Assembly: GCF_017901135.1 (NCBI RefSeq)
Contig: NZ_CP072801.1
Location: 3,810,501-3,874,500 of the forward strand
Length of the DNA stretch: 64,000 nucleotides
DNA from: Thiothrix litoralis
GTDB taxonomy: Bacteria; Pseudomonadota; Gammaproteobacteria; Thiotrichales; Thiotrichaceae
Direction: 5' to 3'
The translations under genes were made by a program, and so were the position numbers. The notes beneath the pieces were generated by a model. That model had not been told where the DNA came from. It searched no databases and saw only the letters and a list, made by a program, of their open reading frames with translations. Each line of letters begins with the position of its first letter. Position 1 is the stretch's first letter. Positions 24,053 through 33,991 of this stretch are shown piece by piece.

Positions 24053-24891
24053 ACCCACTACCGGTTTTTTTTCCTTATCCCCCTGTGCAGCATTTGCTGT
24101 TAGTGTTACTGATTGCTGTGACGGGCATGGGCGTGGCGCACGCCAATGAACCGGCATGGCACAAGGTGGTTTATCAGGTTCCAGTGGCGGAATCTCCGCT
24201 GACCCATCTGGCACACAAGCACCACGAGCTGTTTGCCTTTTTTGTGAAAAATGCCTTGCACGGGAAGGGCAAAAAGGATTTTGAAGCGGTTAGCCAGCGC
24301 GTCAAAAACAAAATCATGTGGCGCAATGGCAGCGGTACGAACATTTACCATGAGGCTTTCGTGCGCTCTTACCCGTTCGCCGCCACGGTGGATTTGCAGG
24401 GAATGCCCGACAGCATCCTGCTGATCGCGTATCTGGAATCGCAGTGGCACGGTAAAAAGGGTAAAAAATCGGCCGATTACGGCTACTGGCAGCTCACACC
24501 GGAGGTGTTGAAGGAAATCCAGTCGCTGGATTACGTGCCTGCTATCCTCAAAACCACCCATATCAACAAATTGCGTGCCGATGCCAGCCTCAGCACGCAG
24601 GCGGCGCAAGTGCATTTGCACCGTTACCATTTCTATTTTGCCAATGTTGCCAAGTTTTCGGAAAGTGATGCGTGGTTACTGACCTTTACGGCCTTCAACT
24701 GGGGGGCGGGCAATGTGAAACGCATGATCGCTGACATGGAAAGCGAAGGTGTTGAAGCCAACTTTGCCAATTTCTACCACCGTTTGTACGCCGCCCACCA
24801 AGCTAATCCCGGCGATGTATCGCTACGGGCAGCGACGGAGTACGTGCCGAGCTTGTGGAATATCGCGCAGTTGATTGGGGCTGACAAATAG
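24034..24891 (+). CDS. Secreted lytic transglycosylase-like protein
   Basis: About 285 residues. A signal peptide (H-L-L-L-V-L-L-I-A-V-T-G-M-G-V-A-H-A) precedes an SLT-like domain. The phrases L-L-I-A-Y-L-E-S-Q-W (catalytic Glu in E-S-Q), S-A-D-Y-G-Y-W-Q-L-T and F-T-A-F-N-W-G-A-G-N match the MltD/Slt core, with Y-G-Y-W-Q replacing the usual G-x-W-Q. Such enzymes cleave murein with 1,6-anhydro formation. The ATG at 24034 overlaps IS1 debris; an upstream TTG at 23992 would begin inside that debris and is less likely. No LysM domain. It is convergent with namZ, another murein enzyme. Confidence 0.8.
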   Translation: MLKLRSNPLPVFFPYPPVQHLLLVLLIAVTGMGVAHANEPAWHKVVYQVPVAESPLTHLAHKHHELFAFFVKNALHGKGKKDFEAVSQRVKNKIMWRNGSGTNIYHEAFVRSYPFAATVDLQGMPDSILLIAYLESQWHGKKGKKSADYGYWQLTPEVLKEIQSLDYVPAILKTTHINKLRADASLSTQAAQVHLHRYHFYFANVAKFSESDAWLLTFTAFNWGAGNVKRMIADMESEGVEANFANFYHRLYAAHQANPGDVSLRAATEYVPSLWNIAQLIGADK

Positions 24892-24902
24892 CGATAGTCC
24901 GT

Positions 24903-26120
24903 TCAATACAGCAGGAAAGGCTGGCGGGTTACTTCCCATGCCTGTTCATCTGGCACGGTCAGCGCATCCAGATCAGCGGGCACGGCTTGCGCATCATCCA
25001 CCCATTCGCGCAGTAGCGGCGAGCCGTTGATAACGTCGATGGGTAGCTTGCCGAAAGCGTATTCGTAAGGGAAGTCGCGCCAGAGGGCGTAGTCGGGGTA
25101 GAGCTGGCGAATCGCTTTGAAGGCCAGCGCTTGGACACGCCACGGGCGGAAGGCAGCATGATCGTAATGGGGCGCTTCGACGTGGATTTGCACTCCGGCA
25201 CACAGTTTGCCCGCGTGCTTGTGGAAGGTCGGCTCAAACCAGCATTCGCGCAGGATACAGCCTTGCAACCAGTGTGGGGCAAGCGCTTGCATGGTGTGGA
25301 TCACGGCGCGGGCATCAATGTCGGGTGCGCCGAACAGTTCCAGCGGTCGAGTGGTGCCGCGCCCTTCGGAGAGGCTTGTGCCTTCGAGCATCACGGTTCC
25401 GGCGTAACAGCGTGCCATCGACAGGTTAGGGGCGTTGGGGCTGGGATTGACCCATTCGCGCCTTCCCAGCGGCCAGCCGTAGCCGGGGGCGTTGTTCGGT
25501 CGCCAGCTTTCCATGCCAATCACGCGGTATTCGAGATTGAGCTTGAGTGCATGGATGAACCACAGGCCGAGTTCGCCCATGGTTAAGCCGTGGCGCATGG
25601 GCATGGCTCCCGCGCCGACGAAACTTTCCCAGCCCGCCCGCAAGGTTAAACCTTCCACCGGGCGGCCTGCCGGGTTGGGGCGATCCAGCACCCACACGGA
25701 TTTACCGTGTTGTGTGGCGGCTTCCAGCACGTAGCGCAGGGTGGTAATGAAGGTGTAAATGCGGCAGCCCAAATCCTGTAAGTCCACCAGCAGCACGTCA
25801 AAGGTATCCATCATCGCATCGGTGGGGCGGCGCACTTCGCCATACAAGCTGAAAATCGGGATGCCGTGCTGCGGGTCGATGACGTCGGGCGATTCCATCA
25901 TATTGTCCTGCTTGTCGCCTTTGATGCCGTGTTGGGGGCCAAAAGCAGCGCTCAGGGTGATGTCAGGCAAGGCTGCGATAGCGTCTAGCGCGTGTGTCAG
26001 GTCGGGCGTGACGGAAGCAGGGTGGGCAAGCAGGGCAATACGTTTGCCAGCGAGTGGGGTGCGCAAAGTGGTGTCTTCGAGGAAGCGGTCAAGGCCAAAT
26101 TTCATGTGTAAATCCATCAC
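24903..26120 (-). CDS. namZ: DUF1343 / NamZ-type exo-beta-N-acetylmuramidase
   Basis: 405 residues, normal for the family. NamZ releases MurNAc from the non-reducing end of murein fragments. Recognisable segments are L-A-H-P-A-S-V-T near 32, A-F-G-P-Q-H-G-I-K-G, S-L-Y-G-E-V-R-R-P-T, L-V-D-L-Q-D-L-G-C-R-I-Y-T-F, D-R-P-N-P-A-G-R and L-S-E-G-R-G-T-T-R-P. There is no signal peptide, unlike some family members. Start is uncertain among GTG 26120, ATG 26117 and ATG 26105; all overlap or abut the upstream DOMON-like gene. Its murein neighbour at 24034 suggests a cell-wall recycling theme. Confidence 0.88.
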   Translation of the reverse strand: MMDLHMKFGLDRFLEDTTLRTPLAGKRIALLAHPASVTPDLTHALDAIAALPDITLSAAFGPQHGIKGDKQDNMMESPDVIDPQHGIPIFSLYGEVRRPTDAMMDTFDVLLVDLQDLGCRIYTFITTLRYVLEAATQHGKSVWVLDRPNPAGRPVEGLTLRAGWESFVGAGAMPMRHGLTMGELGLWFIHALKLNLEYRVIGMESWRPNNAPGYGWPLGRREWVNPSPNAPNLSMARCYAGTVMLEGTSLSEGRGTTRPLELFGAPDIDARAVIHTMQALAPHWLQGCILRECWFEPTFHKHAGKLCAGVQIHVEAPHYDHAAFRPWRVQALAFKAIRQLYPDYALWRDFPYEYAFGKLPIDVINGSPLLREWVDDAQAVPADLDALTVPDEQAWEVTRQPFLLY

Positions 26121-26604
26121 GATGGTGAAAATCCGGGTGTTCAGTAGGATGATACAACGACCAGTATGATTTTTCGCCTGTTATGGTTTCGATGACGGCA
26201 GTCAGGGCTAGCTGCAAGGGTTTTTCTTGCGGGTTTGGGGGGAAAGCGGCAGTGGGGATGATGGCTTGGCAGTCAGGAAGTGAGGAAACATGCCCCGTCC
26301 ACGCCAACCTCTCCCGATAGCCGCTGAAGGCATACGCCGCCCATTGGCGCGACGGCGAAAAATTGAATTCGTGATAGCGGCTGTCACCCTGCACACCGAT
26401 GAATGCCTCGAAGCAGGTGTGTTGCCACAAGCCATCGGTCGCTGCCGGGGCTTGCAGGGCGGGGATGCGGATGTGTGCCAGATCACCGCGCAGGATGTAT
26501 TGCAGGTGCAAGCTGCCGTCCACCCCGCGTTTCAGTGTGACTTGTAGCGAATGCACCGCTGTGCAAGGTGTCGCCGGGTGGCAATGCAACGTCAGTAAGG
26601 TCAT
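26089..26604 (-). CDS. DOMON-like domain protein
   Basis: 171 residues, beta-rich. The phrases D-G-L-W-Q-H-T-C-F-E-A-F-I-G, Y-H-E-F-N-F-S-P-S-R-Q-W-A-A-Y-A-F and S-Y-W-S-L-Y-H-P match an unnamed bacterial DOMON-like family (similar to carbohydrate- or heme-binding DOMON modules). No signal peptide is visible, and the Tyr/Trp-rich conserved face fits ligand binding. It overlaps the start region of namZ by up to 32 bases, which suggests coupling and perhaps a related substrate. The ligand is unknown. Confidence 0.75.
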   Translation of the reverse strand: MTLLTLHCHPATPCTAVHSLQVTLKRGVDGSLHLQYILRGDLAHIRIPALQAPAATDGLWQHTCFEAFIGVQGDSRYHEFNFSPSRQWAAYAFSGYRERLAWTGHVSSLPDCQAIIPTAAFPPNPQEKPLQLALTAVIETITGEKSYWSLYHPTEHPDFHHRDGFTHEIWP

Positions 26605-26607
26605 CTC

Positions 26608-27051
26608 TCAGGCGAAGTCGAGTGCGCCACCTTTGTCCTGATGCATTTTCAGGAAGCGGGCAGTGATCATGTCCATCGTGGCAATGTGTTGTTGCAACCA
26701 GGCGGGCAAGTCGGTTTCGAGGTATTGGCGCAAGGCGGGCAGGTCGCGGCTGGTTTTCCAGTGGTCGAAGGCGGCTTTCATGCCTGCCAGTGCGATGTCG
26801 TGTTCTTCCTTGTGTACCGGGTATGGCGGGAAGTTGATCAGTAGCATATTGCGGTTTTCTTGCTCGAAGTGCGCGGTGGTGTGGTGGATTAACGCATCCA
26901 GCCGGGCGTCGATGAGTGGCGCATCAGGTTGCGCTTGCGCAAGCAGGGCGTAAATGTCATTGAGCATGACCCGTTCTTCCTCGTGCACTTGCGTCATGGC
27001 GGGGATTTCCATGGGCATGAAGGTATTGGCGTCGATTTGCATGGGCATGGG
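26608..27051 (-). CDS. Hemerythrin-domain protein
   Basis: About 147 residues. The di-iron ligand pattern of bacteriohemerythrin is visible: V-H-E-E-E-R near the start, H-H-T-T-A-H-F-E-Q-E-N, H-K-E-E-H-D, and H-I-A-T-M-D near the end. Such proteins bind oxygen or help build or repair iron centres. The ATG at 27051 or 27045 is preferred; an earlier start would add a hydrophobic stretch that reads as chance translation. It ends 3 bases before the DOMON-like gene, so the two may be one transcript with namZ. It is divergent from nqrA. Confidence 0.8.
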   Translation of the reverse strand, partial: PMPMQIDANTFMPMEIPAMTQVHEEERVMLNDIYALLAQAQPDAPLIDARLDALIHHTTAHFEQENRNMLLINFPPYPVHKEEHDIALAGMKAAFDHWKTSRDLPALRQYLETDLPAWLQQHIATMDMITARFLKMHQDKGGALDFA

Positions 27052-27309
27052 TGACAGTACCGTAAAATTCCAGAAAAAAGTGCCGCAAAGTGTGTAACAG
27101 GCCGCTGGTAATTGCAATTGTCCTTGCTGTCGTGCTTTGTGCTGCGCCCGTTAGTGTAAAGTGCTGACACTTACTGATACGCAAATGCAGAATATGGCAT
27201 TATTTCGCGTGTTCGCTTGCAACATTGTCGACATTTAATGATAATTCGCAATCTTTAGCGTCTGCTTAGGGTGCGGGCGCATTTCTCCTCAAGAGCGTTG
27301 TTGCAGCAC

Positions 27310-28650
27310 ATGAAAATCAGTAAAGGTCTGGATTTACCCATCGCGGGAAAGCCGGAACAAGCGGTTTATGCACATCCTGCCCCCCAGACGGTTGCCGTAT
27401 TGGGGCGAGACTTCCACGACTTGCGCCCCGCGTTGCAGGTTCAGGAAGGGGATCGGGTAAAACGTGGACAAGTCCTGTTCACTGACCGCAAGAGTCCGGG
27501 CGTAAATTTCACCTCACCGGGCGGCGGTGTGGTCAAAAAGATTAACCGGGGGGCGAAACGGGTGTTGAACTCGGTCGTCATTGCGCTGGATGATGATGAA
27601 GAAGACATTACCTTCCCCGCTTATACCCCCGCACAATTGTCGACTCTCGATGCCGCTACTATTCGGCAGCAATTGCTGGATTCCGGGCAGTGGATTGCCT
27701 TCCGTACTCGCCCTTACAGCAAAGTTCCTAAAGCTGACAGTACACCCGCTTCCATTTTCGTCACCGCTATCGATACTTATGCGATGGCTGCCGACCCGAT
27801 GGTGGTTATCAGTGAGGAACGCGAAGCCTTCCAGCAAGGTTTGCAACTGCTGAGCAAGCTGGCGCCTAAGGTATTCGTCAATTACAAGGACGGTGCGGAC
27901 ATACCGCGTTTTGAAGCCAGTAATGTGACCTACACCGGCTTTGCGGGGCTGCATCCGGCAGGTTTGCCGGGTACGCACATCCACTTCCTTGACCCAGTAA
28001 GCGAGCACAAAACCGTGTGGCATATCGGCCATCAGGATGTGATTGCTATTGGCAAACTGTTTACCACCGGTAAGCTGTACGTGAATCGCATTATTTCCCT
28101 GGCGGGACCCACGGTGCTGAAGCCGCGTCTGATTCGTACCCGCATGGGAGCGAGCACGGATGATATTGTGGATGGGCAACTGGATTGCCAAGCTTGCCGC
28201 GTCATCGCCGGTTCTTTGCTGTCGGGTTTCCGTGCAGCGGGCTGGAGTGCGTATCTGGGGCGTTACACCGTACAAGTGGCGGTGGTGGCGGAAGGCCAGT
28301 CGCGTGTGTTTATGCACTGGTTGAATCCGCTGCTAAAACAGTTTTCCCTGTTTAATGTGTTCTTGCGCCCCAGTTTGCGCGGTCAGTCTTTTGCCATGAC
28401 CACCACGCAGAATGGTAGCCATCGGGCAATGGTGCCGCTGGGCAATTACGAGGAAGTGATGCCGCTGGATATTTTGCCGACGCAATTGCTGCGTTCCTTG
28501 CTAGTACGTGACACGGTGATGGCGCAACAGCTTGGTGCGTTGGAACTGGATGAGGACGACCTCGCGCTGTGTACGTTTGTGTGCCACAGCAAATACGAAT
28601 ACGGCCCCGCCTTGCGCGAATGCCTGCGAATGCTGGAAAAGGGGGAGTAA
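27310..28650 (+). CDS. nqrA: Na+-translocating NADH:quinone reductase subunit A
   Basis: 446 residues. NqrA is the cytoplasmic quinone-binding subunit of the sodium-pumping complex. The start [13 protein letters not shown] is the family N-terminus, so the ATG at 27310 is chosen over a longer frame. The biotinyl-lipoyl-like [10 protein letters not shown] segment and S-P-G-G-G-V-V-K are present. It is the first gene of nqrABCDEF; nqrB follows after 2 bases. The upstream 190 bases hold the promoter, but no clear boxes are seen. Confidence 0.97.
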   Translation: MKISKGLDLPIAGKPEQAVYAHPAPQTVAVLGRDFHDLRPALQVQEGDRVKRGQVLFTDRKSPGVNFTSPGGGVVKKINRGAKRVLNSVVIALDDDEEDITFPAYTPAQLSTLDAATIRQQLLDSGQWIAFRTRPYSKVPKADSTPASIFVTAIDTYAMAADPMVVISEEREAFQQGLQLLSKLAPKVFVNYKDGADIPRFEASNVTYTGFAGLHPAGLPGTHIHFLDPVSEHKTVWHIGHQDVIAIGKLFTTGKLYVNRIISLAGPTVLKPRLIRTRMGASTDDIVDGQLDCQACRVIAGSLLSGFRAAGWSAYLGRYTVQVAVVAEGQSRVFMHWLNPLLKQFSLFNVFLRPSLRGQSFAMTTTQNGSHRAMVPLGNYEEVMPLDILPTQLLRSLLVRDTVMAQQLGALELDEDDLALCTFVCHSKYEYGPALRECLRMLEKGE

Positions 28651-28652
28651 CC

Positions 28653-29879
28653 ATGTCAGATAAACTGCGCCGCTTACTGGATAAGGTCGAACCCAAGTTC
28701 GCCCGTGGCGGTAAATATCACAAGTACTACGGCCTGTTTGAAATGGTCGATACCCTGTTGTACAGCCCACCCAACCGTACTATCGGTGCGCCGCATGTGC
28801 GCGATGCACTCGACCTGAAACGGGTGATGGGGTATGTATGGCTAGCCACTTTCCCGGTGATGTTCATGGCTTGTTTCAATACAGGCTATCAAGCGAATCT
28901 GGCAATGCAAGGCATGGGGCTGGAACACGCGGAAGGCTGGCGTGGGGTGATCATGGATATGATCGGCTACGACCCGAAGAGCTTTTTCGATAACTTCTTT
29001 CACGGGTTACTGTATTTCCTGCCGGTGTACATGACCACCTTCATTGTGGGTGGGATCGCGGAAGTGGTGTTTGCGCTGGTGCGTGGGCATGAGGTCAACG
29101 AAGGTTTCTTTGTCACCTCGATTCTGTATTCCTTGATCCTGCCGCCGGACATTCCGTTGTGGATGGTGGGGATGGGTATCCTCTTCGGGGTTATTCTTGG
29201 TAAGGAAGTGTTCGGGGGTACGGGTAAAAACTTCATTAACCCGGCACTGGCAGGGCGTGCGTTCCTGTTCTTTGCTTACCCGGCCTTCATGTCCGGTGAC
29301 TCGGTATGGGTGGCAGTGGATGGCTATTCCGGTGCAACCACCCTGGCAACCGCCGCGACCGGCGGTATGCAAGCCGTGGCAAACAGCGGGCTGAGCTGGT
29401 GGGATGCTTTCATCGGTATCGAACCCGGTTCTTTGGGTGAAACTTCGGCGCTGGCGATCTTTATTGGTGGGGCGTTCCTGTTGTTCACCAAAATTGCCAA
29501 CTGGCGAATTGTGTCCGGGGTGATGTTCGGCATGATCATGACGACGATTATGTTCAATACCATTGGCAGTGACACCAACCCGATGTTTGCGATGCCGTGG
29601 TACTGGCATTTGGTCACGGGTGGGTTTGCATTCGGTATGATGTTCATGGCGACTGACCCGGTAACAGCGGCGCATACCGATAGCGGGCGCTGGTGGTACG
29701 GGGTGCTGATCGGCGTGATGGTTATCCTGATCCGTGTGGTCAACCCGGCGTTCCCGGAAGGCATGATGCTTGCCATCCTGTTTGCCAATATGTTTGCGCC
29801 GTTGATGGATTACGCGGTGATGAAAGCCAATATCAAGCGCCGCCTCAAGCGTCAGGCTGCTGGGGAGGCTAAATCATGA
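28653..29879 (+). CDS. nqrB: Na+-translocating NADH:quinone reductase subunit B
   Basis: 408 residues. NqrB is a ten-helix membrane subunit carrying covalent FMN and riboflavin and part of the Na+ path. The FMN attachment site S-G-A-T is at 226-229 (Thr229), within [10 protein letters not shown]. The [23 protein letters not shown] segment is the family hallmark. It starts 2 bases after nqrA with GGGGGAG upstream and overlaps nqrC by 4 bases (ATGA). FMN attachment needs ApbE, which is not in the window. Confidence 0.97.
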   Translation: MSDKLRRLLDKVEPKFARGGKYHKYYGLFEMVDTLLYSPPNRTIGAPHVRDALDLKRVMGYVWLATFPVMFMACFNTGYQANLAMQGMGLEHAEGWRGVIMDMIGYDPKSFFDNFFHGLLYFLPVYMTTFIVGGIAEVVFALVRGHEVNEGFFVTSILYSLILPPDIPLWMVGMGILFGVILGKEVFGGTGKNFINPALAGRAFLFFAYPAFMSGDSVWVAVDGYSGATTLATAATGGMQAVANSGLSWWDAFIGIEPGSLGETSALAIFIGGAFLLFTKIANWRIVSGVMFGMIMTTIMFNTIGSDTNPMFAMPWYWHLVTGGFAFGMMFMATDPVTAAHTDSGRWWYGVLIGVMVILIRVVNPAFPEGMMLAILFANMFAPLMDYAVMKANIKRRLKRQAAGEAKS

Positions 29880-30688
29880 ATAAGGTTCAGCAATTTCTGG
29901 CATTGCCCAATGACAGTAAGGTGAAAACCATTGGGGTTGCTTTGGTATTGTGTTTGGTGTGTTCCATTGCGGTATCCACGGCGGCGGTGGCTTTGAAGCC
30001 GGTACAGGATGTGAACAAGCTGCTGTACAAAAAACGCAATATCCTGCAAATCGCAGGCTTGGAGAAACCCGGTCAGTCGGTGGAAGAGGCTTTCAAACAA
30101 GTGGAAGCTAAAGTAGTCGATTTGCAAACCGGGCAATACGTGGATGGCATTGATCCTAATACCTTCGATGCGCGTGCGGCTTCGGTAGACCCCAAGCAAA
30201 ACGTGGTGCTGACCAAGGAACAGGATATTGCCTCGATCAAGCGCCGCGCCAAATACGCCACGGTGTATCTGGTGAAAGACCCGCAAGGCAAGGTAGAAAA
30301 AGTCATCCTGCCGATCCACGGTTACGGTTTGTGGTCAACCTTGTACGGTTTCCTCGCACTGAAATCTGATGCGAATACCGTCGTGGGCATGGGGTTCTAT
30401 GAACACGCTGAAACCCCCGGTCTGGGCGGTGAAGTCGATAATCCGGCATGGAAAGCCAAATGGCCGGGCAAGCAGGTTTTCAATGCTGACGGGCAAGTGG
30501 CCATTCGCGTCATGAAAGGTGCTGCTCCCGATGGCGACCCGAAAGCGTTACATGAAGTGGATGCGCTTTCCGGTGCAACCCTGACCAGCCGTGGGGTGGA
30601 TAACCTGCTGCACTTCTGGTTGGGTGAGAACGGTTTTGGCCCTTACCTGCAACAATTCCGCACAAGTCTTCCGGGAGGTGCTTCATGA
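29876..30688 (+). CDS. nqrC: Na+-translocating NADH:quinone reductase subunit C
   Basis: 270 residues. One N-terminal membrane helix (about 17-40) anchors a periplasmic FMN-binding domain. The attachment motif is [10 protein letters not shown] with Thr235. [11 protein letters not shown] and the [11 protein letters not shown] segment are typical. It relays electrons between the NqrD/E iron centre and NqrB. Four-base overlaps on both sides (with nqrB and nqrD) imply coupled translation. Confidence 0.97.
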   Translation: MNKVQQFLALPNDSKVKTIGVALVLCLVCSIAVSTAAVALKPVQDVNKLLYKKRNILQIAGLEKPGQSVEEAFKQVEAKVVDLQTGQYVDGIDPNTFDARAASVDPKQNVVLTKEQDIASIKRRAKYATVYLVKDPQGKVEKVILPIHGYGLWSTLYGFLALKSDANTVVGMGFYEHAETPGLGGEVDNPAWKAKWPGKQVFNADGQVAIRVMKGAAPDGDPKALHEVDALSGATLTSRGVDNLLHFWLGENGFGPYLQQFRTSLPGGAS

Positions 30689-31347
30689 ACAGTGCAGTCC
30701 GTAATGTGATTGCTAGCCCTTTGGTGGCGAATAATCCGATTACCTTGCAAATTCTGGGTATCTGTTCAGCACTGGCTGTCACCAGTTCCCTGAAAACCGC
30801 CTTGTTGATGGCGGCAGCGTTGACCACGGTCACGGCATTTTCGAATGCTTCCATCAGTGCCATTCGCCACCACATTCCTGGCAGTATCCGCATTATTGTA
30901 CAGATGACCATCATTGCCTCGCTGGTGATTGTGGTTGACCAGTTGATGAAAGCTTATGCCTTTGATACGGCGAAACAGTTGTCGGTTTTCGTCGGCCTGA
31001 TCATCACCAACTGTATCGTCATGGGGCGTGCTGAAGCTTACGCCATGCAGAACCCGGTGGGGATGAGTTTCCTCGATGGTATTGGCAATGGCTTGGGTTA
31101 TAGCCTGATCCTGATCGTGGTGGCGGTGATTCGTGAGCTGTCCGGTTCTGGTTCTTTGCTGGGCTATGAAATCCTTGCGCTGACCAAGAACGGTGGCTGG
31201 TATGTGCCGAATGGCCTGATGCTGTTACCGCCTAGCGCCTTCTTTATCATCGGGATGTTGATCTGGATTATCCGCACCAAACACCCGGAACAGTGCGAAG
31301 TCCATGACTTCAAGATTCACGAGAAACATGGCTTGGGGAATCGTTGA
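30685..31347 (+). CDS. nqrD: Na+-translocating NADH:quinone reductase subunit D
   Basis: 220 residues, six-helix membrane subunit related to RnfE. With NqrE it holds an intramembrane iron centre, each subunit giving two cysteines: here L-G-I-C-S-A-L-A-V near residue 30 and [14 protein letters not shown] near 112. The [17 protein letters not shown] segment is characteristic. The stop is followed by nqrE after 1 base. Confidence 0.96.
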   Translation: MNSAVRNVIASPLVANNPITLQILGICSALAVTSSLKTALLMAAALTTVTAFSNASISAIRHHIPGSIRIIVQMTIIASLVIVVDQLMKAYAFDTAKQLSVFVGLIITNCIVMGRAEAYAMQNPVGMSFLDGIGNGLGYSLILIVVAVIRELSGSGSLLGYEILALTKNGGWYVPNGLMLLPPSAFFIIGMLIWIIRTKHPEQCEVHDFKIHEKHGLGNR

Positions 31348-31348
31348 T

Positions 31349-31945
31349 ATGGAAGCGTTATTAAGTCTATTCATCAAGTCCGTGTTCATTGAGAACATGG
31401 CACTGACCTTCTTTTTGGGGATGTGTACGTTCATCGCCATCTCCAAAAAGATCGAAACAGCGGTGGGTTTGGGGATTGCCGTGGTGATTGTGCAGGCGAT
31501 TACCGTGCCTGCCAATAACCTGATCCTGAACGTATTTTTGAAAGATAGCGTCTTGTTGCAAGGGGTGGATCTGCGTTTCCTCGGCCTGATCAGTTATATC
31601 GCGGTGATTGCGGCGATTGTGCAGGTGCTGGAAATGGTGCTGGATAAATACGTGCCAGCCCTCTACCAAGCCTTGGGGGTATTTTTACCCTTGATTACAG
31701 TGAACTGCGCGATTCTGGGCGGTACGCTGTTCATGGTGGAACGTGATTACACCTTCGTCGAAAGTGTGGTCTACGGTTTCGGCAGCGGCTTTAGCTGGAT
31801 GTTGGCTATCGTGGTGCTCGCAGGTGTGCGTGAACGCCTCAAATACAGCGATGTCCCAGTCGGTTTACAAGGCTTGGGCATTATTTTCATTACCGTAGGG
31901 CTGATGTCGTTGGGCTTCATGTCCTTCTCAGGCATCCAGTTGTAG
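31349..31945 (+). CDS. nqrE: Na+-translocating NADH:quinone reductase subunit E
   Basis: 198 residues, inverted-topology homologue of NqrD. The iron-centre cysteines are in F-L-G-M-C-T-F-I-A near residue 26 and T-V-N-C-A-I-L-G-G near 120. The N-terminal [13 protein letters not shown] is conserved. The ATG at 31349 gives the family length; a longer frame starting in nqrD would be out of line. Nothing unusual. Confidence 0.96.
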   Translation: MEALLSLFIKSVFIENMALTFFLGMCTFIAISKKIETAVGLGIAVVIVQAITVPANNLILNVFLKDSVLLQGVDLRFLGLISYIAVIAAIVQVLEMVLDKYVPALYQALGVFLPLITVNCAILGGTLFMVERDYTFVESVVYGFGSGFSWMLAIVVLAGVRERLKYSDVPVGLQGLGIIFITVGLMSLGFMSFSGIQL

Positions 31946-31955
31946 GAGTGGGGCA

Positions 31956-33176
31956 ATGACAACCGTTTTATTAGGGGTAATGTTGTTTACCCTGATGATC
32001 ATTGGTTTGGTGTACGGCATTTTATTTGCACGTTCCAAGCTGGTGGCTACTGGTGATATTCACATTTTGGTGAATGGCGAAAAGGATCTGGTGGTGAAAC
32101 CCGGTAGCAAATTACTGGGGGCGCTGGCGGAAAAAGGGCTGTTCGTGTCGTCGGCCTGTGGCGGCGGCGGTACGTGCGCACAATGCCGTGTCAAGGTGCT
32201 GGAAGGGGGCGGTACGTTGCTGCCGACCGAAGAAGGCCACATTAACCGTCGTCAGGCAGCAGAAGGTGAGCGTTTGGCGTGTCAGGTGTCGGTCAAGCAG
32301 GACATGAAGATCGAAGTCCCTGAAGATGTGTTCGGCGTGAAAAAGTGGGAATGCACGGTGCGTTCCAACGATAACAAGGCGACCTTCATCAAGGAACTGG
32401 TGGTGGAATTGCCCAAGGGCGAGAAGATCGACTTCCGCGCGGGTGGTTATATCCAGATCGAATGCCCACCGTATGACCTGAAGTATTCCAGCTTTGATAT
32501 TCCGCCAAAATTCCGCGATGACTGGGACAAGTACAAGCTGTGGGATATTGAGTCGCATGTGACAGAACCCGTGTTGCGTGCCTATTCGATGGCCAGTTAC
32601 CCGGAAGAAGATGACATTGTGATGCTCAATGTGCGGATTGCGACACCACCACCGGGCAAGAACGATGTGCCAGCAGGCAAAATGTCGTCGTATATTTTCA
32701 ACCTGAAGCCGGGTGACAAGGTGACGGTTTCTGGACCATTCGGGGAATTTTTCGCCCGTAAGACCGATAATGAAATGGTATTCATTGGTGGTGGTGCGGG
32801 AATGGCGCCCATGCGTTCACATATTTATGACCAATTACGCCGCTTGAAAAGTACCCGTAAAATGTCATTTTGGTATGGTGCACGGAGTTTGCGTGAAGCG
32901 TTTTACGTCGACGAGTTTGACCAGTTAGCCGCAGAAAACCCGAACTTTACTTGGCATATGGGCTTATCGGAACCACAGCCGGAAGATAATTGGAAAGGGT
33001 ATGTTGGGTTTATCCATGACGTACTTTATCAGCATTATTTAAAGGATCACCCGGCTCCAGAAGAGTGTGAATATTATTTGTGTGGCCCGCCAATGATGAA
33101 CGCAGCAGTGGTGCGCACTTTGTTGGATCTTGGTGTAGAGCGTGAAAATATTTTGCTGGATGATTTCGGCGGTTAG
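31956..33176 (+). CDS. nqrF: Na+-translocating NADH:quinone reductase subunit F
   Basis: 406 residues. NqrF takes electrons from NADH. One N-terminal membrane helix (about 5-28) is followed by a 2Fe-2S ferredoxin domain ([12 protein letters not shown] and later L-A-C-Q-V), an FAD domain ([10 protein letters not shown]) and an NADH-binding domain ([10 protein letters not shown] and C-G-P-P-M-M). It is the last structural gene of nqrABCDEF, followed by hairpins at 33205-33261 and then nqrM. Confidence 0.97.
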   Translation: MTTVLLGVMLFTLMIIGLVYGILFARSKLVATGDIHILVNGEKDLVVKPGSKLLGALAEKGLFVSSACGGGGTCAQCRVKVLEGGGTLLPTEEGHINRRQAAEGERLACQVSVKQDMKIEVPEDVFGVKKWECTVRSNDNKATFIKELVVELPKGEKIDFRAGGYIQIECPPYDLKYSSFDIPPKFRDDWDKYKLWDIESHVTEPVLRAYSMASYPEEDDIVMLNVRIATPPPGKNDVPAGKMSSYIFNLKPGDKVTVSGPFGEFFARKTDNEMVFIGGGAGMAPMRSHIYDQLRRLKSTRKMSFWYGARSLREAFYVDEFDQLAAENPNFTWHMGLSEPQPEDNWKGYVGFIHDVLYQHYLKDHPAPEECEYYLCGPPMMNAAVVRTLLDLGVERENILLDDFGG

Positions 33177-33204
33177 TACAAGTGATTGATTCTCTTGTAA
33201 AGAG

Positions 33205-33261
33205 CGGGGTGGAATACCCACCCCGAACCGCTAGGAGGAAATGGGTCAAAGATATGACCCA
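33205..33261. terminator. Two successive hairpins after nqrF
   Basis: A stem GGGGTGG / CCACCCC (33206-33224) and a perfect stem TGGGTCA / TGACCCA (33242-33261). Neither has a long U-tract, so they may stabilise the nqr mRNA end or attenuate transcription into nqrM rather than terminate it fully. Confidence 0.5.
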
Positions 33262-33353
33262 GCGCAATAGTATCTTAAAAGTCACCAAGATGAAATATTT
33301 TTGCAGTGCAGCATGATAATATTCGGATTTACTAAGATTAACGGTAAATAGTA

Positions 33354-33545
33354 ATGGAAATTTTCCTTTTAACCTTTTTGATTTTTTTGTTGGCAGTCTT
33401 GGGATTGGCTATCGGCTGGTTGTTTAACAGTAAAGTGTTAAAAGGCAGTTGCGGAGGCCTTTCCAGTATTCCCGGTATAGCAAAGAGCGACTGTTCCTGT
33501 TCTAATCCTTGTGAGAAGCGTAGAAAACAAATGCTCAAGCAATAA
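33354..33545 (+). CDS. nqrM: Nqr maturation factor NqrM (DUF539)
   Basis: 63 residues. One N-terminal membrane helix (I-F-L-L-T-F-L-I-F-L-L-A-V-L-G-L-A-I-G-W-L) is followed by G-S-C-G-G-L, I-P-G-I and the cysteine cluster D-C-S-C-S-N-P-C-E-K-R (Cys33, 47, 49, 53). NqrM proteins are needed to put iron into the NqrD/NqrE site. It lies about 180 bases after nqrF with its own leader, the usual place. Starts at ATG 33354. Confidence 0.92.
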   Translation: MEIFLLTFLIFLLAVLGLAIGWLFNSKVLKGSCGGLSSIPGIAKSDCSCSNPCEKRRKQMLKQ

Positions 33546-33574
33546 TGCCAAAATAACCTTGGAGGAGAGGATTT

Positions 33575-33991
33575 ATGCCAAATGTGTCGCTGTCGGTACG
33601 GGACTATATGTCAAACCGTCTCGCAACCCTGAATGAGAAGCAGGATATGCGTGAAGCCGTGAAAATTTTCACTGAACGTAATTTGTTCGGTGGCGCGGTG
33701 GTGGATAACCTTGGGAATCTGGTGGGAATCCTTTCTGTCACTGACTGTATTGATGTGGCTTTGCGTTCTGGTTATCACTCCGGTTGGCGCGGTACGGTGG
33801 GGGAACGCATGTCGCGTGACATCCGCACCGTGGATGCTGACGAAAACATCCTTGATGTGGCGAAAATGTTCATGGATGACCACTACCGCCGTTACCCGGT
33901 GCTGGATGATAACCGCGTGATTGGGGTGATTACCCGCTTGGATGTGCTGAAAGCCTTGCGTACTATTGGCGCGTCGGGCGTACCGGTCTAA
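33575..33991 (+). CDS. Two-CBS-domain protein
   Basis: 138 residues made of two CBS domains (about 9-62 and 77-135). The phrases V-R-D-Y-M-S-N-R and V-G-E-R-M-S-R-D-I-R-T-V start each one, and G-I-L-S-V-T-D-C and G-V-I-T-R-L-D-V-L-K end them. CBS pairs bind adenosyl nucleotides and act as regulatory sensors; no catalytic domain is attached, so its partner is unknown. A strong GGAGGAGAGG precedes the ATG. It overlaps the convergent rhomboid gene by 29 bases. Confidence 0.88.
   Translation: MPNVSLSVRDYMSNRLATLNEKQDMREAVKIFTERNLFGGAVVDNLGNLVGILSVTDCIDVALRSGYHSGWRGTVGERMSRDIRTVDADENILDVAKMFMDDHYRRYPVLDDNRVIGVITRLDVLKALRTIGASGVPV

Noticed and set aside
27118-27270. A possible Fur-like box (AATGATAAT) before nqrA
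   Set aside because: Only one half-site matches; such an AT-rich nonamer is common, so regulation by iron is not supported.
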